From Calvatia gigantea (lineage: Eukaryota > Basidiomycota > Agaricomycetes > Agaricales > Lycoperdaceae): DNA of 64,000 nucleotides. Made by a program: the position numbers and the translations under genes. Below, piece by piece: positions 44,187 to 56,100 of this stretch. Each line of letters starts with the position of its first letter. Within the stretch, counting starts at the first letter, position 1. Under the pieces are notes generated by a model. It was not told the origin of the DNA. It searched no databases and worked only from the letters and a program-made list of their open reading frames with translations. The stretch covers positions 434,001 to 498,000 of the forward strand of contig JACAAK010000006.1 in assembly GCA_025093985.1 (NCBI GenBank). The letters run 5' to 3'.

Positions 44187-45812
44187 ATGGTCGTTAAAGC
44201 AGCGGGGCAAATAGCAGATATTGATTCCGAAATCTCAATATCAATTCTCCACGAGAAAATCCAACAGCTCCAACAACAGAAATCACGATTACAAGCATTC
44301 ATGTCACACTGCACGAATCTCGAAATTCCTATATCTCGCCTTCCGGCAGAAACACTTATCGAGATATTCTCCTACGCTCTCCCAGAGGCTGGAGTAAACA
44401 TCGGCTGTCAAAAGTCCTTGCCGGAGGGCAAACTCGACACGTTCCAATTGGGTTCGGTTTGCTACTCGTGGCGCACCCTCCTCCTCTCCCAGCCCCTGTT
44501 CTGGTCCAAGGTCGCGCTTTCACTTCCCCATCCCGAGGCAAGCATTCGCATTCGCACCATCACCAACATGTATACCACGGTGTTAACTCGGCTCAATCTC
44601 TGTTACCGTCGATCCGGTAATGCGCCGATGTCATTAACCATGAAGACCGCAGGGTTGCCCCCTCCAGATCACGAACGGGACTTGAAAGTGCTCTTCGGGA
44701 GAGTTGCTTTTGGTGCCCGGAGGTGGAGGAGTATCCGGTTCATTGGTAACCTCTTCGAGATGCCGTACCAGCTCGGTGAAGTGGGATACCCCAATCTTCG
44801 CTTCCTTAACCTCACTGATAGGAGCGGAAATTTATTGGTCGTAAATCGGATTCTCCAAATCTTTGGACCCAAAGCGCCCGCCCTCTCCACCCTCCATCTC
44901 GGATTGTGGAAAGGACCCGAGGATCAGGGACTCACCGCGTTCTATGAGACCAGCCTGCTTTCGTCCATTGGCCCACAGGTTACGGATCTCACACTCGTGA
45001 TTGCCGGTACCTTCTGGCGTCCAGATGTCGTTCATTTGCAGGAACTGGTCCTTCTCTTTCCCAATATTGTAAAACTCAAGATACACATATTAGCAACTTC
45101 GTGGCGTCCCAGCCCCGACTTTACACTTCCTCAAACGAGTCTATCAAGTATCCTGCTCCCCAATCTGATTTCTCTTGACCTAAGATGGGGAGCCCCTGCG
45201 CAGCTGCTATCAACTTTCTTTTTCCGCCTTGTCCTGCCAGAGCTCCAACACCTCGGACTCGAGATCAACGGACAACCACAAGGTCCCACCCATGACTTGC
45301 TGGAATGGGTCGAACCATTCTCCAGTTCATTGAGGAGTGCGGATCTAAGATGGGACACTGGGCAATCATCCATTGTCATTTCCTCTCTTCTTCAAGTCCT
45401 TGGGAGGGTTCCAAACCTCAGCTTACGGGGACCAGGGGCTGGTGGTTTATTCGCGATTTTGGAGGCGAAGGATTCTTCTGGGCAATTTCAATATATGCCG
45501 AATTTAACAAGCCTCACCCTGCACCCGAGACTGGATACGAAATCCCAGTTTCTCGAGTTGATATCCGCTCGAACCCTGGATGTTTATAATGATAACGCGT
45601 CAACCGCTTCCCAACTGAAGCACGTCAGGATTTATGCCCCTCGACATCTCATACGTGACATACAACCCATCTTATTATCCTTCATCGAATGCACAAACTA
45701 TACCTTCTCAGCCGAATACGAGGTGGACCACGAACCGTGGCTCAGTCTCGGCCGTAACGGTCGGGATTCACAGCCAACTAACCGTACCCTCCGACTCAAC
45801 TTTTATGACTGA
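44187..45812 (+). CDS. F-box protein, intact copy 3 of 3
   Basis: A single 541-codon frame. The N-terminal coiled-coil is IADIDSEISISILHEKIQQL, with QQQKSRLQAF. The F-box is LPISRLPAETLIEIFSYALP, LGSVCYSWRTLLLSQPLFWS, then VALSLPHPEAS. After it come LRR-like repeats (PNLRFLNLTDRSG, VTDLTLVIAGTFW, LQELVLLFPNIVKLKIHILA, NLISLDLRWG, ELQHLGLEIN, RSADLRWDTG, NLTSLTLHPRLD) and an SVEYEV-like end (TFSAEYEVDHEPWLSLG). An upstream leader exon, ending in a GTGAGT donor near 44073 and joining EDLDAMVVK, may add residues, so the first ATG is uncertain. The likely role is an SCF substrate receptor. It faces the intact NIMA gene, with 176 bp between the stop codons. Confidence 0.88.
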   Translation: MVVKAAGQIADIDSEISISILHEKIQQLQQQKSRLQAFMSHCTNLEIPISRLPAETLIEIFSYALPEAGVNIGCQKSLPEGKLDTFQLGSVCYSWRTLLLSQPLFWSKVALSLPHPEASIRIRTITNMYTTVLTRLNLCYRRSGNAPMSLTMKTAGLPPPDHERDLKVLFGRVAFGARRWRSIRFIGNLFEMPYQLGEVGYPNLRFLNLTDRSGNLLVVNRILQIFGPKAPALSTLHLGLWKGPEDQGLTAFYETSLLSSIGPQVTDLTLVIAGTFWRPDVVHLQELVLLFPNIVKLKIHILATSWRPSPDFTLPQTSLSSILLPNLISLDLRWGAPAQLLSTFFFRLVLPELQHLGLEINGQPQGPTHDLLEWVEPFSSSLRSADLRWDTGQSSIVISSLLQVLGRVPNLSLRGPGAGGLFAILEAKDSSGQFQYMPNLTSLTLHPRLDTKSQFLELISARTLDVYNDNASTASQLKHVRIYAPRHLIRDIQPILLSFIECTNYTFSAEYEVDHEPWLSLGRNGRDSQPTNRTLRLNFYD

Positions 45813-45988
45813 ACGGCGACTTTGATCTACTTGAACACAAGAGAGGTATGGAGTATTGTCAACGTGCTTTAAGATAGATTACAATCATGCTCATGAATAT
45901 AAATGTGAACCGCCAAAAGAAGGAAAATCTCAAATGACATGACAAGCCTACAAAAGATGGTCCACACACCCACACGGGCCGGTTACGA

Positions 45989-48900
45989 CTACGACCGCGA
46001 AAGTACCTTCCTCGCCTCCTCACTCGCCCTTTTCGCGCTCAGTAACGACGACCTCTTCGCTTGCCCGTTCAAATTCTCATCCCCACCACCTACACTCACC
46101 ATAGAGGGTGAGATACCCATCGCACTCGCCGCACGCATTAGATTTGCAGCAGCCAGCGCCCTCAGGTTATTCGCTCCACTCGTAGATGGTCGTATCTTAA
46201 TTGTGTCCCCTCTCACTGTATCTCCCGATGTCGATGGTCCCCCTGTTGTCGTTGTTGCGGTAACAGCAGGTGCAGACGAGGATGGCGATTTGCCATATAC
46301 CTTTCCCTCTTTATCCACTTTCTTCAAAAATGGACTGGGTAAGTTCTCCTCGTCTGCGGGATCGTATCGCGGAGCAGGATGATTCTTTGGCGCGGGGACG
46401 GGAACAGGAACAGGAACGGGGGCTGGTTTAGTTGATTTTGTTGTAGCCGCCTGCTGCTGGCGTGGAATAGGTTTAGAGCCTGTCGTCGATGTTGATGAAG
46501 AGGATGTGGAGGATGAGGAAGATGAGGACGAGGCCGAGGAGCCCTTTGTTGACGCAGAAGAAGCTGAAGCTGAAGCGTTGGATGTGGTTCGTTTAAGCGT
46601 TGGACGCTGTGTTGATGCGCGTATCGAGGGTTTCCTTAATCTCGTAGGTGGACCGCTATTACCAGAACTTGAAACCTGCTGCCGTACGGTACTCGTCGAT
46701 GAAGCAGACCCAGATCCCGAAGACGTCGACGAGCCCGTATCCGACAATTCTGCCCTGTCCCATTCTTTCTCTTTCTCTTTCTCTTTCCACTCCCGTTCCT
46801 TCCTCACGGTAGGACTCGGAGGTGGAGAACCCACGCCATCCGATTCCGTTTCTGTGCTCGCTGAACTCAACCTCCTTTTGTCCTTGAATACGTCCCTGGA
46901 GGGTGGTAATTCACGGTCGGATTCGAGGATTTTCGTGAAGCCAAGTCCAACCCTAGGACTCTGGCTGAACAGGTTAACAAGTTCAGTAGGTGAGGGTGTT
47001 GCGAGTGTTTCGCCTGTTGCAGTGAGGATGACGCCTTTCATTGCTGAAGGCAGTGATGCTGTATAATTAGGCCTTGTTATGGGCGTTTGCAGTTCCGGGA
47101 ATGGTTTATTGACGTTTAAAAGTTTAGGGGTAACCTGGTGATTGTTACCGTCGGTCTTGGCTTGTTGTCGGTATCGTTGATTAGGTGTCTCGTGTGTTCC
47201 AAGAATATTTTTAACTTCTTCCAAAGGTGCCTTTTGTATCTTTCCGGCTATAGTATTCTTCGTGAGATCATTCAAATATCTGGGTATATGCAAAACGCGC
47301 TTACCTTTTTGCGAAGCCCCCCAAGTGCTCATCCGCTCCTCGACTTCCTCTCTCATCTCCTCAACTCTCTCCTCCTCCGCCCTCAATTCCTCTTCCTTCT
47401 TCATAATCCACTCCACACGCTCCTGGACAGCTTTGATACTAACTTCGACCTCCTGTCGAATCTCCGCCTCTCTTGCGCACCAAGCTTGACAAACCTCCGC
47501 CTCACGTCTCCTCACAGCATCCATAATCTCTTCCTCCCTCCTTGTCATCGCAGTAGCGACCTCCTCTTCACGATTCCGAATCAACACCCGTAGCTCTTCT
47601 TCCCTACGTGCAACAGCTTGCTTGATCGCGAGTTCAACATCACGTTGTGTGATTTGGGGTTGTTGTTGGATAAGGGCAAGATGTGCTTGAAGTCGTGATA
47701 TTTCCGCGTCCTTTTCTGTAAGGACGGCGTTTAGACGTTGTTCGCGTTCTCGGAGGGTTTCTTCTTTAGCGATGACTTCACGTTCTTTGGCTTGTACGGC
47801 GGCTCTGTGGCCTTTGACTTGTGATAGTCTAAAAATAGGAGGTCATGCTCAGTTGGTGGAACGACGAGGAGAATGACGCACAGTCTATCCGTTTCGGATA
47901 CTCGGAAGGATAGTTCGAGGCGTTCATGTTGAAGGAGTTGGGCAGCGGAGGGTCGCATAGCGGGCTGTGGGAATTGGGATTTGGCCCGAGCCCAGGGTGG
48001 TTGATGTGTATATGTTAACTTACATTGAGGTTCAGCATAGCTTTGATCACAGCGGACAGGGATTGGGAATAACCTCGCGGTAGTGGAGGTATTCGCCCAT
48101 TCCTTTGGGCTACTGTCAAAAGGCCACCGCCAGTGATACATCGAAGTTAGCTTACCGAATGCATATATTCAGTTCTGAATGAGTCTTGGCTTCGTGGAAG
48201 GGAGGTTTGAGAGCGCATAGCTCGTATATTAGGCATCCAAGGGACCAAATGTCTGACTTGGAGTCATACGCTTTTTCTTGCATGAGTTCTGGGGACATAT
48301 AGTAGGGTGTCTGGAAGCGAGGATAAGCATATAAGACAAGGGAGTTGTGGGAGGACTTACCCCAACATAAGTATTCGCGAAGCTACTTTGCGCGAGTGCC
48401 TTTGATAGGCCGAAGTCTCCAAGTTTGACAGTGTTATTCTCGTCCAAGAATACTGCCCAGATAGTTAGGATAGGCCTCCAACTTGCGAGAAATTACCCAC
48501 CATTATCAGGTTTTAGGTCCCTATGCAAGATCTGTGCCCGCCTTTCTTTCACGCCCACACCCAAGCCGTTTTCATCACCAGCCAGCGCGGCAGCATTTCC
48601 TCCACTCCCGCTCCTGCCATGTCCATTCGGGTGATGACAATGATGTAGTGCCAGCAAAATCTGCATAAAATAATTCCATATCGTGTCCTCTGGTATCGGT
48701 CTGTTCATTCTTGCAGCCTGCTTAATTACTGTCGAAAGGTCGCCTCCTCCGCAATACTCCATGAGAATATACAAAATCCCAGCATCGCGGTCAACATGAC
48801 GGTCGTGGTATCGCACAATATGTTCGTGATGCAGCTCCTTTAGAATGTTCCTAAACGCGTGTAAGAACGCATCATAAGCATAAGTTTAATTTGTTGAGAT

Positions 48901-49159
48901 CCAGATTTCGGGAGAAGAAGGAAGACATACACCTCTGCAACAATTTGTTTTCTGTCTCTCTCCGTCATTCTCTCGAAGTTCAGCTCCTTCCGTGCGAGGA
49001 CCTAGGCGGGATGGTTTTTAACATGGGGTGTTCAGCATGAATTTGGGCAAAAAATACAAACCATTCCGTCCGCTTTTCGACGGACTTTGCGTATGATGCC
49101 AAAGGACCCGTTGCCTATAATGTCCAGCGGCTCATACTGGTCTAGAAAGGAGGACATGT
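45989..49159 (-). CDS. nimA: NIMA-family (Nek2-like) mitotic protein kinase, intact
   Basis: Start [20 protein letters not shown] (Gly-rich loop), [17 protein letters not shown] (catalytic Lys), [40 protein letters not shown] Gly/Asn-rich insert (about 30 residues after HHCHHPNG) precedes the catalytic loop [11 protein letters not shown]. Then [20 protein letters not shown], the [20 protein letters not shown] exon, [20 protein letters not shown], and [20 protein letters not shown] long coiled-coil ([35 protein letters not shown]) and a Ser/Pro-rich tail end in [10 protein letters not shown]. This matches fungal NIMA/Kin3/Fin1: mitotic entry and spindle-pole function. Splice joins near 48.85 kb (GTATGT donor) and 49.08 kb keep frame. 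It is the only complete copy of three. Confidence 0.9.
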
Positions 49160-49636
49160 TTGGGGGGACGGGGACGGACGGGAACAGATATTGCGCTTTG
49201 ATGGGCACACAGCCGCCCAGCTAATTTCAGTGTCCAGTCCAACTTGTCACGTGACCGCGTTGTTCATGAACGTTTTGAACTACTTTATCACATACTTGTT
49301 ACGGATTGAGCGCCGACAAGGAAGATCATTAGCAGAAAGTTACGACGAGTATAAGATATAAGAGGGAGGGAAAAAAATGGGAGCTCCCCACTACGACAGC
49401 GAACGTGGTTGCCACATCTATTTAAAAAGGTAAATCGCCCAGAAAAATTCTACTAAAAAACGGAGACTGCAAAACTGTAAGGCCAAGGAAAACGGCAATA
49501 AAACCATTAATAAATAGGGGTCTCGACCACATCTACCTATATTCCAAACACGCTCATCTACGTGTTGTCTCCGCGTAGCCGCTCCAGTACCCCTACAGTA
49601 CCTGTGGGCTGGGATTTAAATATTGGCGCTAATGAC
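49160..49636. other. Divergent spacer between NIMA and the small unknown gene
   Basis: No gene recognised. It holds the NIMA promoter. Confidence 0.45.
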
Positions 49637-50063
49637 ATGGCAGACAAGCCTGAGGGAAGCGCGGAACGTCCATGTTCTTCAGATTACAACTTGAAGATCA
49701 TGTAAGTTACCTGTTTCCGGGTATTCCGAGTACGGAAGAACATAATATGCTACTCTTTTGAGCGAAGCAGCACAGGGTCCAATTACGGCGCAGTACTTTG
49801 ATGGTTCAAACCCAACAACTCTTACCAACCCCGCCTTTTCTTTGTGTGGATATCTGGACCAGTTTGGTTTCTTCCAAATAGCCTTCTTTGCTTCTAACCA
49901 TTGGGACGCGTTAAACCTCTATCAGAGCAATTTCTTAGCAAGGGTGTTCGAATTCACGGAAGTTGACTTACGGCCATTGACATCAGGTCAAGACTACGGA
50001 AGTAGCCTGCAAATCCTTCACTGTATACAGAATAACACCAACGCTGTTCACACAGCGATTTGA
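49637..50063 (+). CDS. Small unknown protein, two exons
   Basis: ATG at 49637 (MADKPEGSAERPCSSDYNLK) runs to a GTAAGT donor near 49702. Joining to the TTTTGAG acceptor near 49763 continues in frame as EAAQGPITAQYFDGSNPTTL and ends HCIQNNTNAVHTAI, giving roughly 120 residues. The clean splice consensus and phase match argue for a real gene. I see no known domain, signal peptide or membrane helix. It lies tail to tail with the NACHT gene to its right. A chance frame remains possible. Confidence 0.4.
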
Positions 50064-50179
50064 ATAATCGGTCTATGTCGAGTTCACTGAGAGTGAGTGG
50101 CTTGACGAGAAAACACTGTCGAAGCTCGAGAGGTGCCTAAGCCAAGAAAATATCAGGTACACGTCTTTGTCAAAGGAGT

Positions 50180-52010
50180 CTAGCGTACGTCATTGTGCAG
50201 CCAGTTGAAAAAATCCTCGATTGGTAATTCATACCCTTCAATGCGAAAGAATAAGGTTGGACCCAAATCTCTAAAGATGTCGATCAAAGACGAATCATCA
50301 ACCATGAGGCGAATATCATGAGGTGCATCAGGTGAGGCCCTCCAGTTGTGGAGAAGGATTTTCATCCACCGTTTGCGGGCGCTGGCCAACAGGGTCAGCC
50401 GCAGGATGCGAGAGATATCAGTGACAGGTATCCAGGAAAATTCAATGCGAGTATATGCTGTTTATCACCGTCTCGGTAATCCATGTAAGAGTTAGATTAA
50501 GCTGACTTACTACGATGAACTGCGAACTGGCGAAGAACTTTGGTATCGCGGTGCCATAGATATGTGAGCTCTTCGCTCAAATTAATATGGTATGCTTGAG
50601 AGCGAGAGGCATCCAGGAGGAAATCGGAAAACGAAGAATGAAGGAAGTGGACTCGCGACCGCTCCGCTTCCGGGGGAGGTGGCCATGCAAGGACCGAGCT
50701 CAGCTTGCGTAAAGCGACATAAGCATTGTGCTGCGTAAACCCCAGAGTGTTGCACACCTCGAGAAGCGGGGCCCGCGTTGAGTCGAACATCATAGCAGCC
50801 TCGACAAGGTAGAATCCCAGGAGGTGCTTTACGGTGATAAGGACTTCTTTAGGAATATCGGACATAATTTGGATATATAACAAGTCGAGTGTCTGGAAGG
50901 GATTCTGTTGAAGATCTCCGAATTGACTGCGCGACCCCTCGATCAAAAACACGATATGCTTGAGGCGGGACACAGGATCGCCGTCCAGAAGATACGCGAT
51001 TAATGTTGAGACAAAGATGAATAGTCCTGAGGATACTTGTGCGAGCCTCAAAAAATCGGTCGCAGAAGGCCAGAGCGGTGGTACGGCATCGGAGTAATTT
51101 TCGCGTATATTCAAAAACTGCGCGTGCAGGTAACGTTCGACGTCTTGTGAACTATTATTAGAATTGACCGGCACCTCCACTTCCAAAAAACCCCCAATAT
51201 CAGCCTTGATTTTCCCAAACCGTGTTTGCAAGTGCGGTTCCGGTCTGCTCGCGATGACCCAGACGAACGGAGTGTATCCCCCATGGTGAATTAAGGAATT
51301 GTGTATGAGATCCAGTATCCGACACTGGTCCGTCTCGCCACGGCATTCATCCAGGCCATCCAGAAATACGATCCAACGTTGTGAACCGAAATTGACGTGG
51401 TTCTCAACGAAGGGAGTTACGAAGAGACGCTGAAACTGCTCTTCCATAGATTTCGCTAGGAAAGCAGGGTCATCCACGAACCTCTGTGCGAGGTACTGCT
51501 GGTACTCCGGGTTGGCCACTGCAAGACCATATGCGAGAGTGGCGAAGGCCTTTTTCGGGTCATCACGTTCGTTGAGGCGTGAAAAGAAGAGCGTAGTAAA
51601 AATGGTGCCAAGTGACGACTCGGCTTCCGCGAGGCTTTGCATGATTGCCGACTTGCCGACACCTGCCGCCCCATGGATCCAGGCCACCTTCGCTGCCACG
51701 TTACGGTCATGAATATGGGTCCGAACGTCTACAAGGATCTTGGTCCGAGTGCCAGGGTGACAGCGAGGAGGTGTATCACGGGCAGAAGAATCATACTCGG
51801 CTCCCGAGATGACATATTCGAGCATTTCTCTCAGAACTGGGATCAAAGGTTATATTCCTCATTTGGACGTCGACGGGCCTGGTGCTAACCGTTGGGATTT
51901 CTATCGTTCCGGATGATATGGATACTGTCTCCCATAATAGGTTGGTTAAATGACAGGTTGCTTGCATTTTGGAAAAAACTGATTTTTTGTCTCCCTTCGA
52001 AGGGTATCAG
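50180..52010 (-). CDS. NACHT-domain NTPase (fungal NLR-like), intact copy
   Basis: An N-terminal exon near 51.9-52.0 kb reads FQNASNLSFNQPIMGDSIHI, a module found ahead of many Agaricomycete NACHT proteins. After an intron: LREMLEYVISGAEYDSSARD, PPRCHPGTR, then the P-loop WIHGAAGVGKSAIMQSLAEA. FTTLFFSRLNERDDPKKAFA and TLAYGLAV follow, then Walker B RWIVFLDGLDECRGE, sensor-like VWVIASRPEPHLQTRF, ERYLHAQFLNIRE, LRLAQVSSGLFIFVSTLIAY and RVHFLHSSFSDFLLDASRSQ. A final exon joined by a GTAAGT donor ends in WLHNDVR. NACHT proteins in fungi act in non-self recognition and programmed cell death. No repeat domain (WD, ankyrin, TPR) follows. Further upstream exons (52.05-52.46 kb) are possible. Confidence 0.82.
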
Positions 52011-52913
52011 AAGAAGGCATTCATAGATGCCATGTGAAACCTACCTGTGAAATCCGCACTCAACCAATACCGAGGCACACCTCCATTCCTCCTCTGACGG
52101 GTGGGTGGGCTTTCCTTATGAGCCTCGGGAGGGTCGAATTGAGACTGGAGAGATGGTAAGGTCCAGTCCGGCCACCAAATTCCATTTGTCGCTACAACAT
52201 CAAAGTATTGGTTAGTTCACTCTTCTAGAATGCCAATTGGTGGCGCACCGGGAGCAATAACTTTCTGGGCTGTCACGGAATCCAAATCGCAATAAATAAG
52301 TTGACACAAAGTTCTGGTGCAGGATGCTTTCAACCGCTCCATTTGTGGTTCAGCGTGCCGGGGAATGCGAGGATATGGGAACACGAGGGTTGGGTGGTAC
52401 GAAAAGCTGCGTAACGACACAGCCCGCCATCGAACATGCACCCCACCGGCGTCTGCGGACACCGGTACATGACCTAATGAAACATCCTGACCAAGGATTC
52501 AAACGTTCAAGTAATCAAACTGATTGCGGCCAGCAGCTTACTTAAGTGGTAATGAGTGTCATTCCCTTGCGGATCTGATGCAATGCCTACCAGGGGTGAA
52601 ATAGGGTGTTGGACTTTGTGGGACTGCGGAGTGGTGTTGACCATTTGTCTTGCAAAGCATAAGCTTGAGTCATGTCTTCAAGCTTCAAGCTTCAAGAGTG
52701 AATGTCTTGATGGTCTACCAATTATTTGAGGATAACATCCAGCTTCCAGGGCAGCACAAAGAGGTCCTCATGGAGCAAAGGGTGTTAAAAAATCCATTTT
52801 TAATTATTTGCAAACCACTATTACATGCATTGTGAAGCGATCACTTTTTTTTGTTTCGAAAAAGTAAATCCAGCCACCAAAATTCGTTTACCGAAGTTCG
52901 GCAGCTGTATTTA
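52011..52913. other. Region upstream of NACHT copy 1
   Basis: Minus-strand open stretches at 52.05-52.20 kb (ATNGIWWPDWTLPSLQSQ) and 52.22-52.46 kb may be 5' exons of the NACHT gene, but splice joins are not clear. The NACHT relic at 59.9-62.3 kb has 5' exons in the same relative place. 52.55-52.91 kb holds nothing I recognise apart from a short CTTCAAG repeat near 52680. Confidence 0.4.
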
Positions 52914-52995
52914 TGCATTAAGGGGGAATCGAACCCCCGGCGGGTCGAGCTTCGCTCGATGGCAACGACCCAGGTTACCACTACCCCATTAATGC
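52914..52995 (-). tRNA. tRNA-Gly(GCC): tRNA-Gly (anticodon GCC) with 11-nt intron
   Basis: The reverse strand folds into a 71-nt tRNA. Acceptor arms are GCATTAA/TTAATGC, with D-arm GGGTAGTGGTAACC, anticodon stem GGTCG/CGACC, loop with T33-GCC-A37, T-arm GGGGG-TTCGATT-CCCCC and discriminator A. An 11-nt intron (TCGAGCGAAGC) lies after position 37, the standard nuclear intron site. The intron with its flanks is self-complementary (TCGAGC...GCTCGA). Exon sequence is identical to the copy at 62620-62704. Confidence 0.93.
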
Positions 52996-53140
52996 TTACC
53001 TGGGAGGTGTGCTTGTTCTAGTTAGTTTACCTCCCTTTGACTAGCTTTGCCACACATATCCGAAGTCTGAAATGATCATGCATGGTGTTCTCATTTCAAT
53101 TGGAACAACAATGAGTATAACATACAATGGCCTATCCCCC

Positions 53141-56100
53141 TCAACTCCTCCGGCAACATCTAAACACATTCCTTTTCAACCAATATGATAAAAACTATTC
53201 GCACCAAAATACAGCCAAAGGAAAACCATCAGTGACAGTCCAAAAATGCCACCTCAAATCAAAATGAAGCACTCACGCCAATAAACCTAACAAACGCCAG
53301 TCCAAACGTCGCATACAACAAAAAAGCAAAATACGCATTCCTTTTTTGCCCATGTTGCTCCTCCCAGGCCTTAATCTTATCCTCATTCATCCCTTTCTCG
53401 TCTATATTCAACCACCCTCCAATATTCTCCACCGCCACGACCAAAATAGTATTAGTGAACAACCACATGGTCACGAGTCTAGTCCGGAATGTCCTGTTCT
53501 CGTCGTCCATTTTCTGTGCGGCTGCTGCGGGGGAGAGGGTCTTGGATGTAGGTGCCGGGGGCGGGGAAGAGGAAAGGGCACGCTTGACTGTATCTTCAAA
53601 GAGGGAATCGGTGTCTTCTTGTGTGTTCATCGTGTCTTCTACTGTTGGTTCGTCTGATCCTAGTGAGGTTTTGGATTTGACGGAGGGAAGACCTTCGGAT
53701 TTATCGCTTCCTTTCGTGCCCCACGATACCTAAGGCGTATAAAGTCAAACCATCAAGCCCAAGATACCTTTTTAAACGAAAAATGCGACCCACGTCGTGT
53801 AGATTACAGAACGCATACACGTTTAGAATATTCACGAAACTCGGCGCCAGGCATAGGTACGGGATGAAGGAATGGAACATGTGCCATGGATCAGCAAACA
53901 TGATGGAGGCAATAAGATATATCCCTGTGTTTCATCAACACCAATCAGCCCCTCCTCCTTCCCAGGTATCAAGTCTGAAGCACGCACCGAAAGTTGAAAT
54001 CATGGCAGCCATCAAGGGACCCACAGGTGGCATCAGAATAGCACCGAGCACTTCTCCGGACGTCATTTTTCCTTCTAAGGCCTTCGGGATACCCTGTGTG
54101 TGAACGGGCCTTATTAACCTTATCTTATCGGGTGCGAGACGCGGAAGGGACGTACGATGAAGGAACGGCTCGTCAACCATAGTGAGCATACCAGTAGGTA
54201 TACCGCGAGCACGGCGTATACCCACATCGTAATAGTGTATGCGATTCTTTCGGATTTGGGTCGGTTTCCGAGAGCTAGGATGAACTAAAATTTCATCGAA
54301 CTTCAGGAGCTGTTCGGGTACAAAGGTTCGTAGGGATACCTGTAAAGCTAAGAAACACATGTACGTCCATTTCAAAGATGCATTAACCCAATGGATCTGC
54401 GAAGGGCTGGGTGAGTATGCTTGACAAAAGGTGAGTGAAGACATTGCAGCATACGAAGGTGACGTTCCAAATTCACGATCCCTTGAGACGGCAGTAGATC
54501 AATGATAATACTAAACGTCAACCACAAATTCGCCAATGCAAACCACGAAAAGAACAACGACATCGCATTGTACTATTTCCCCTCATCAGTACCTCGACCA
54601 CAAATTCCACCCAAACACCAAAAAAAAACCACTCACCAAAGCTTGCACACACAAAATCCCAATCCTCAACCCCCCATGCCCACTCCCAAACACCCTCCAA
54701 AAATTCACAACAGCATAAACACTCGCAGCAAAACTCCCATTCAACCACCTCCTCCTCTGCCCAATCAACTCTTCCACCGTCTCAGGTACATCCGTCTCCG
54801 CCCGGGAGGGTTGAACGTAACTCAGTGTCCATGCTGCGCCCTTTTTTGCTACGAGCTCGAAACAGAGGATACGGTCTTCGGCTAGGAACATGTTTTTTGT
54901 GAAGATGGACATGCCGTCTATGCCTTTCGGACCGAGGCGGAGGGCGAGGGAGTGGTCGCCGTGGAAGTATTGTTCGAGAGGGCGGCCTTGGATTGCACTG
55001 TGTCGTTGGTCGGGGAAGAGGAGGTGAGTAAATGGGGGAAGGGAGGCGGGGAGGAAAGGCTTATACCGGTAACGGTAGGCACTGAAGGCACCTGGAAGAA
55101 CGGAGACGTAGCCGAACGTGCTTTCAAGAGGTTTGTCTGCCAAACAGTCGATGTCTAGTTTTTTGAGAAGGGGATGTCGAACGAACTTACCGAGGATGTT
55201 TGACATTTTGTATTCGAAGTTTTGTGCTGCGACGAGTGGGTTGAGGAGTTTTCTGCCACCTTCCAACATGGCGTGAATCTCGCCTAACGAACACCATCAT
55301 CATTCAGTTCTTGCTAATTTGGAACGTGAAAGTGTTAACGTACCGCAACATCCTCCCAGATTTCGGATCATTGTAAAACGCTTCCCAGAGATAATAAAGT
55401 GATTTATGACCTGGCTTCGTTCCTGCGTCTATGAGCACGCAAATATCTGGCTATAACCATATAAGGTCAGATGTACGCCAAGGCGAAATGCAAGAAGTAC
55501 AACATACGTTGAGCATCCTGCCGATAGCATTGAACAGCCACCTATGCGAATTGATCTTTTTTTGGTTTTTGGCCTTGATGACGAGTATAATCTGAACGGG
55601 TACCATATTCGCCGGGTCGCCATCAAGTTGCGGGAGGACAAGCTGGGGTTTTGCATCCACTGAGAGTTGTGTCGTATACTGCCGTTCTATCATCAACATC
55701 CCATCGTGAGCCTTGATCATAGAAAGGAGAGTTACCTCGAAGATATGAGCAACTGTATCCTTTCCATCCACTTTTTTCTTCATCGCCCCATCTTGATATA
55801 CACCAACGGTAGCCAATAGATCTAAGACGGTCTTATCCATGACTTCCTAGACCATCAACAACGAGGGCAACCGTAATTCTCTCCCATCCACGCGTGCCTT
55901 CTTCTGGATTCGTGGCTTTACGCCAGAACCTAGACGATTTACTCTTCACAATATCCCGAACGTTGAGCATAACACCGTGTAAAGTGCGCGAGTACAAGAA
56001 CTTGTCTTCATTATACGACGTAACAGCAACGAGAATATCGGTTTCGCGCGGAGGCGAGTATAAAGTCTGGCGCAGAGACCAACCATTCTCGAATAGTGAA

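Noticed and set aside
46506..47066. Long plus-strand frame rich in Asp/Glu and Ser
   Set aside because: It is the antisense shadow of the Ser-rich NIMA tail, which is supported by homology to the two partial copies and by the kinase exons upstream.
54502..55158. Plus-strand frames rich in Pro/His/Asn
   Set aside because: Antisense to the chitin synthase exons containing QRRRWLNG and EDRILCFEL.
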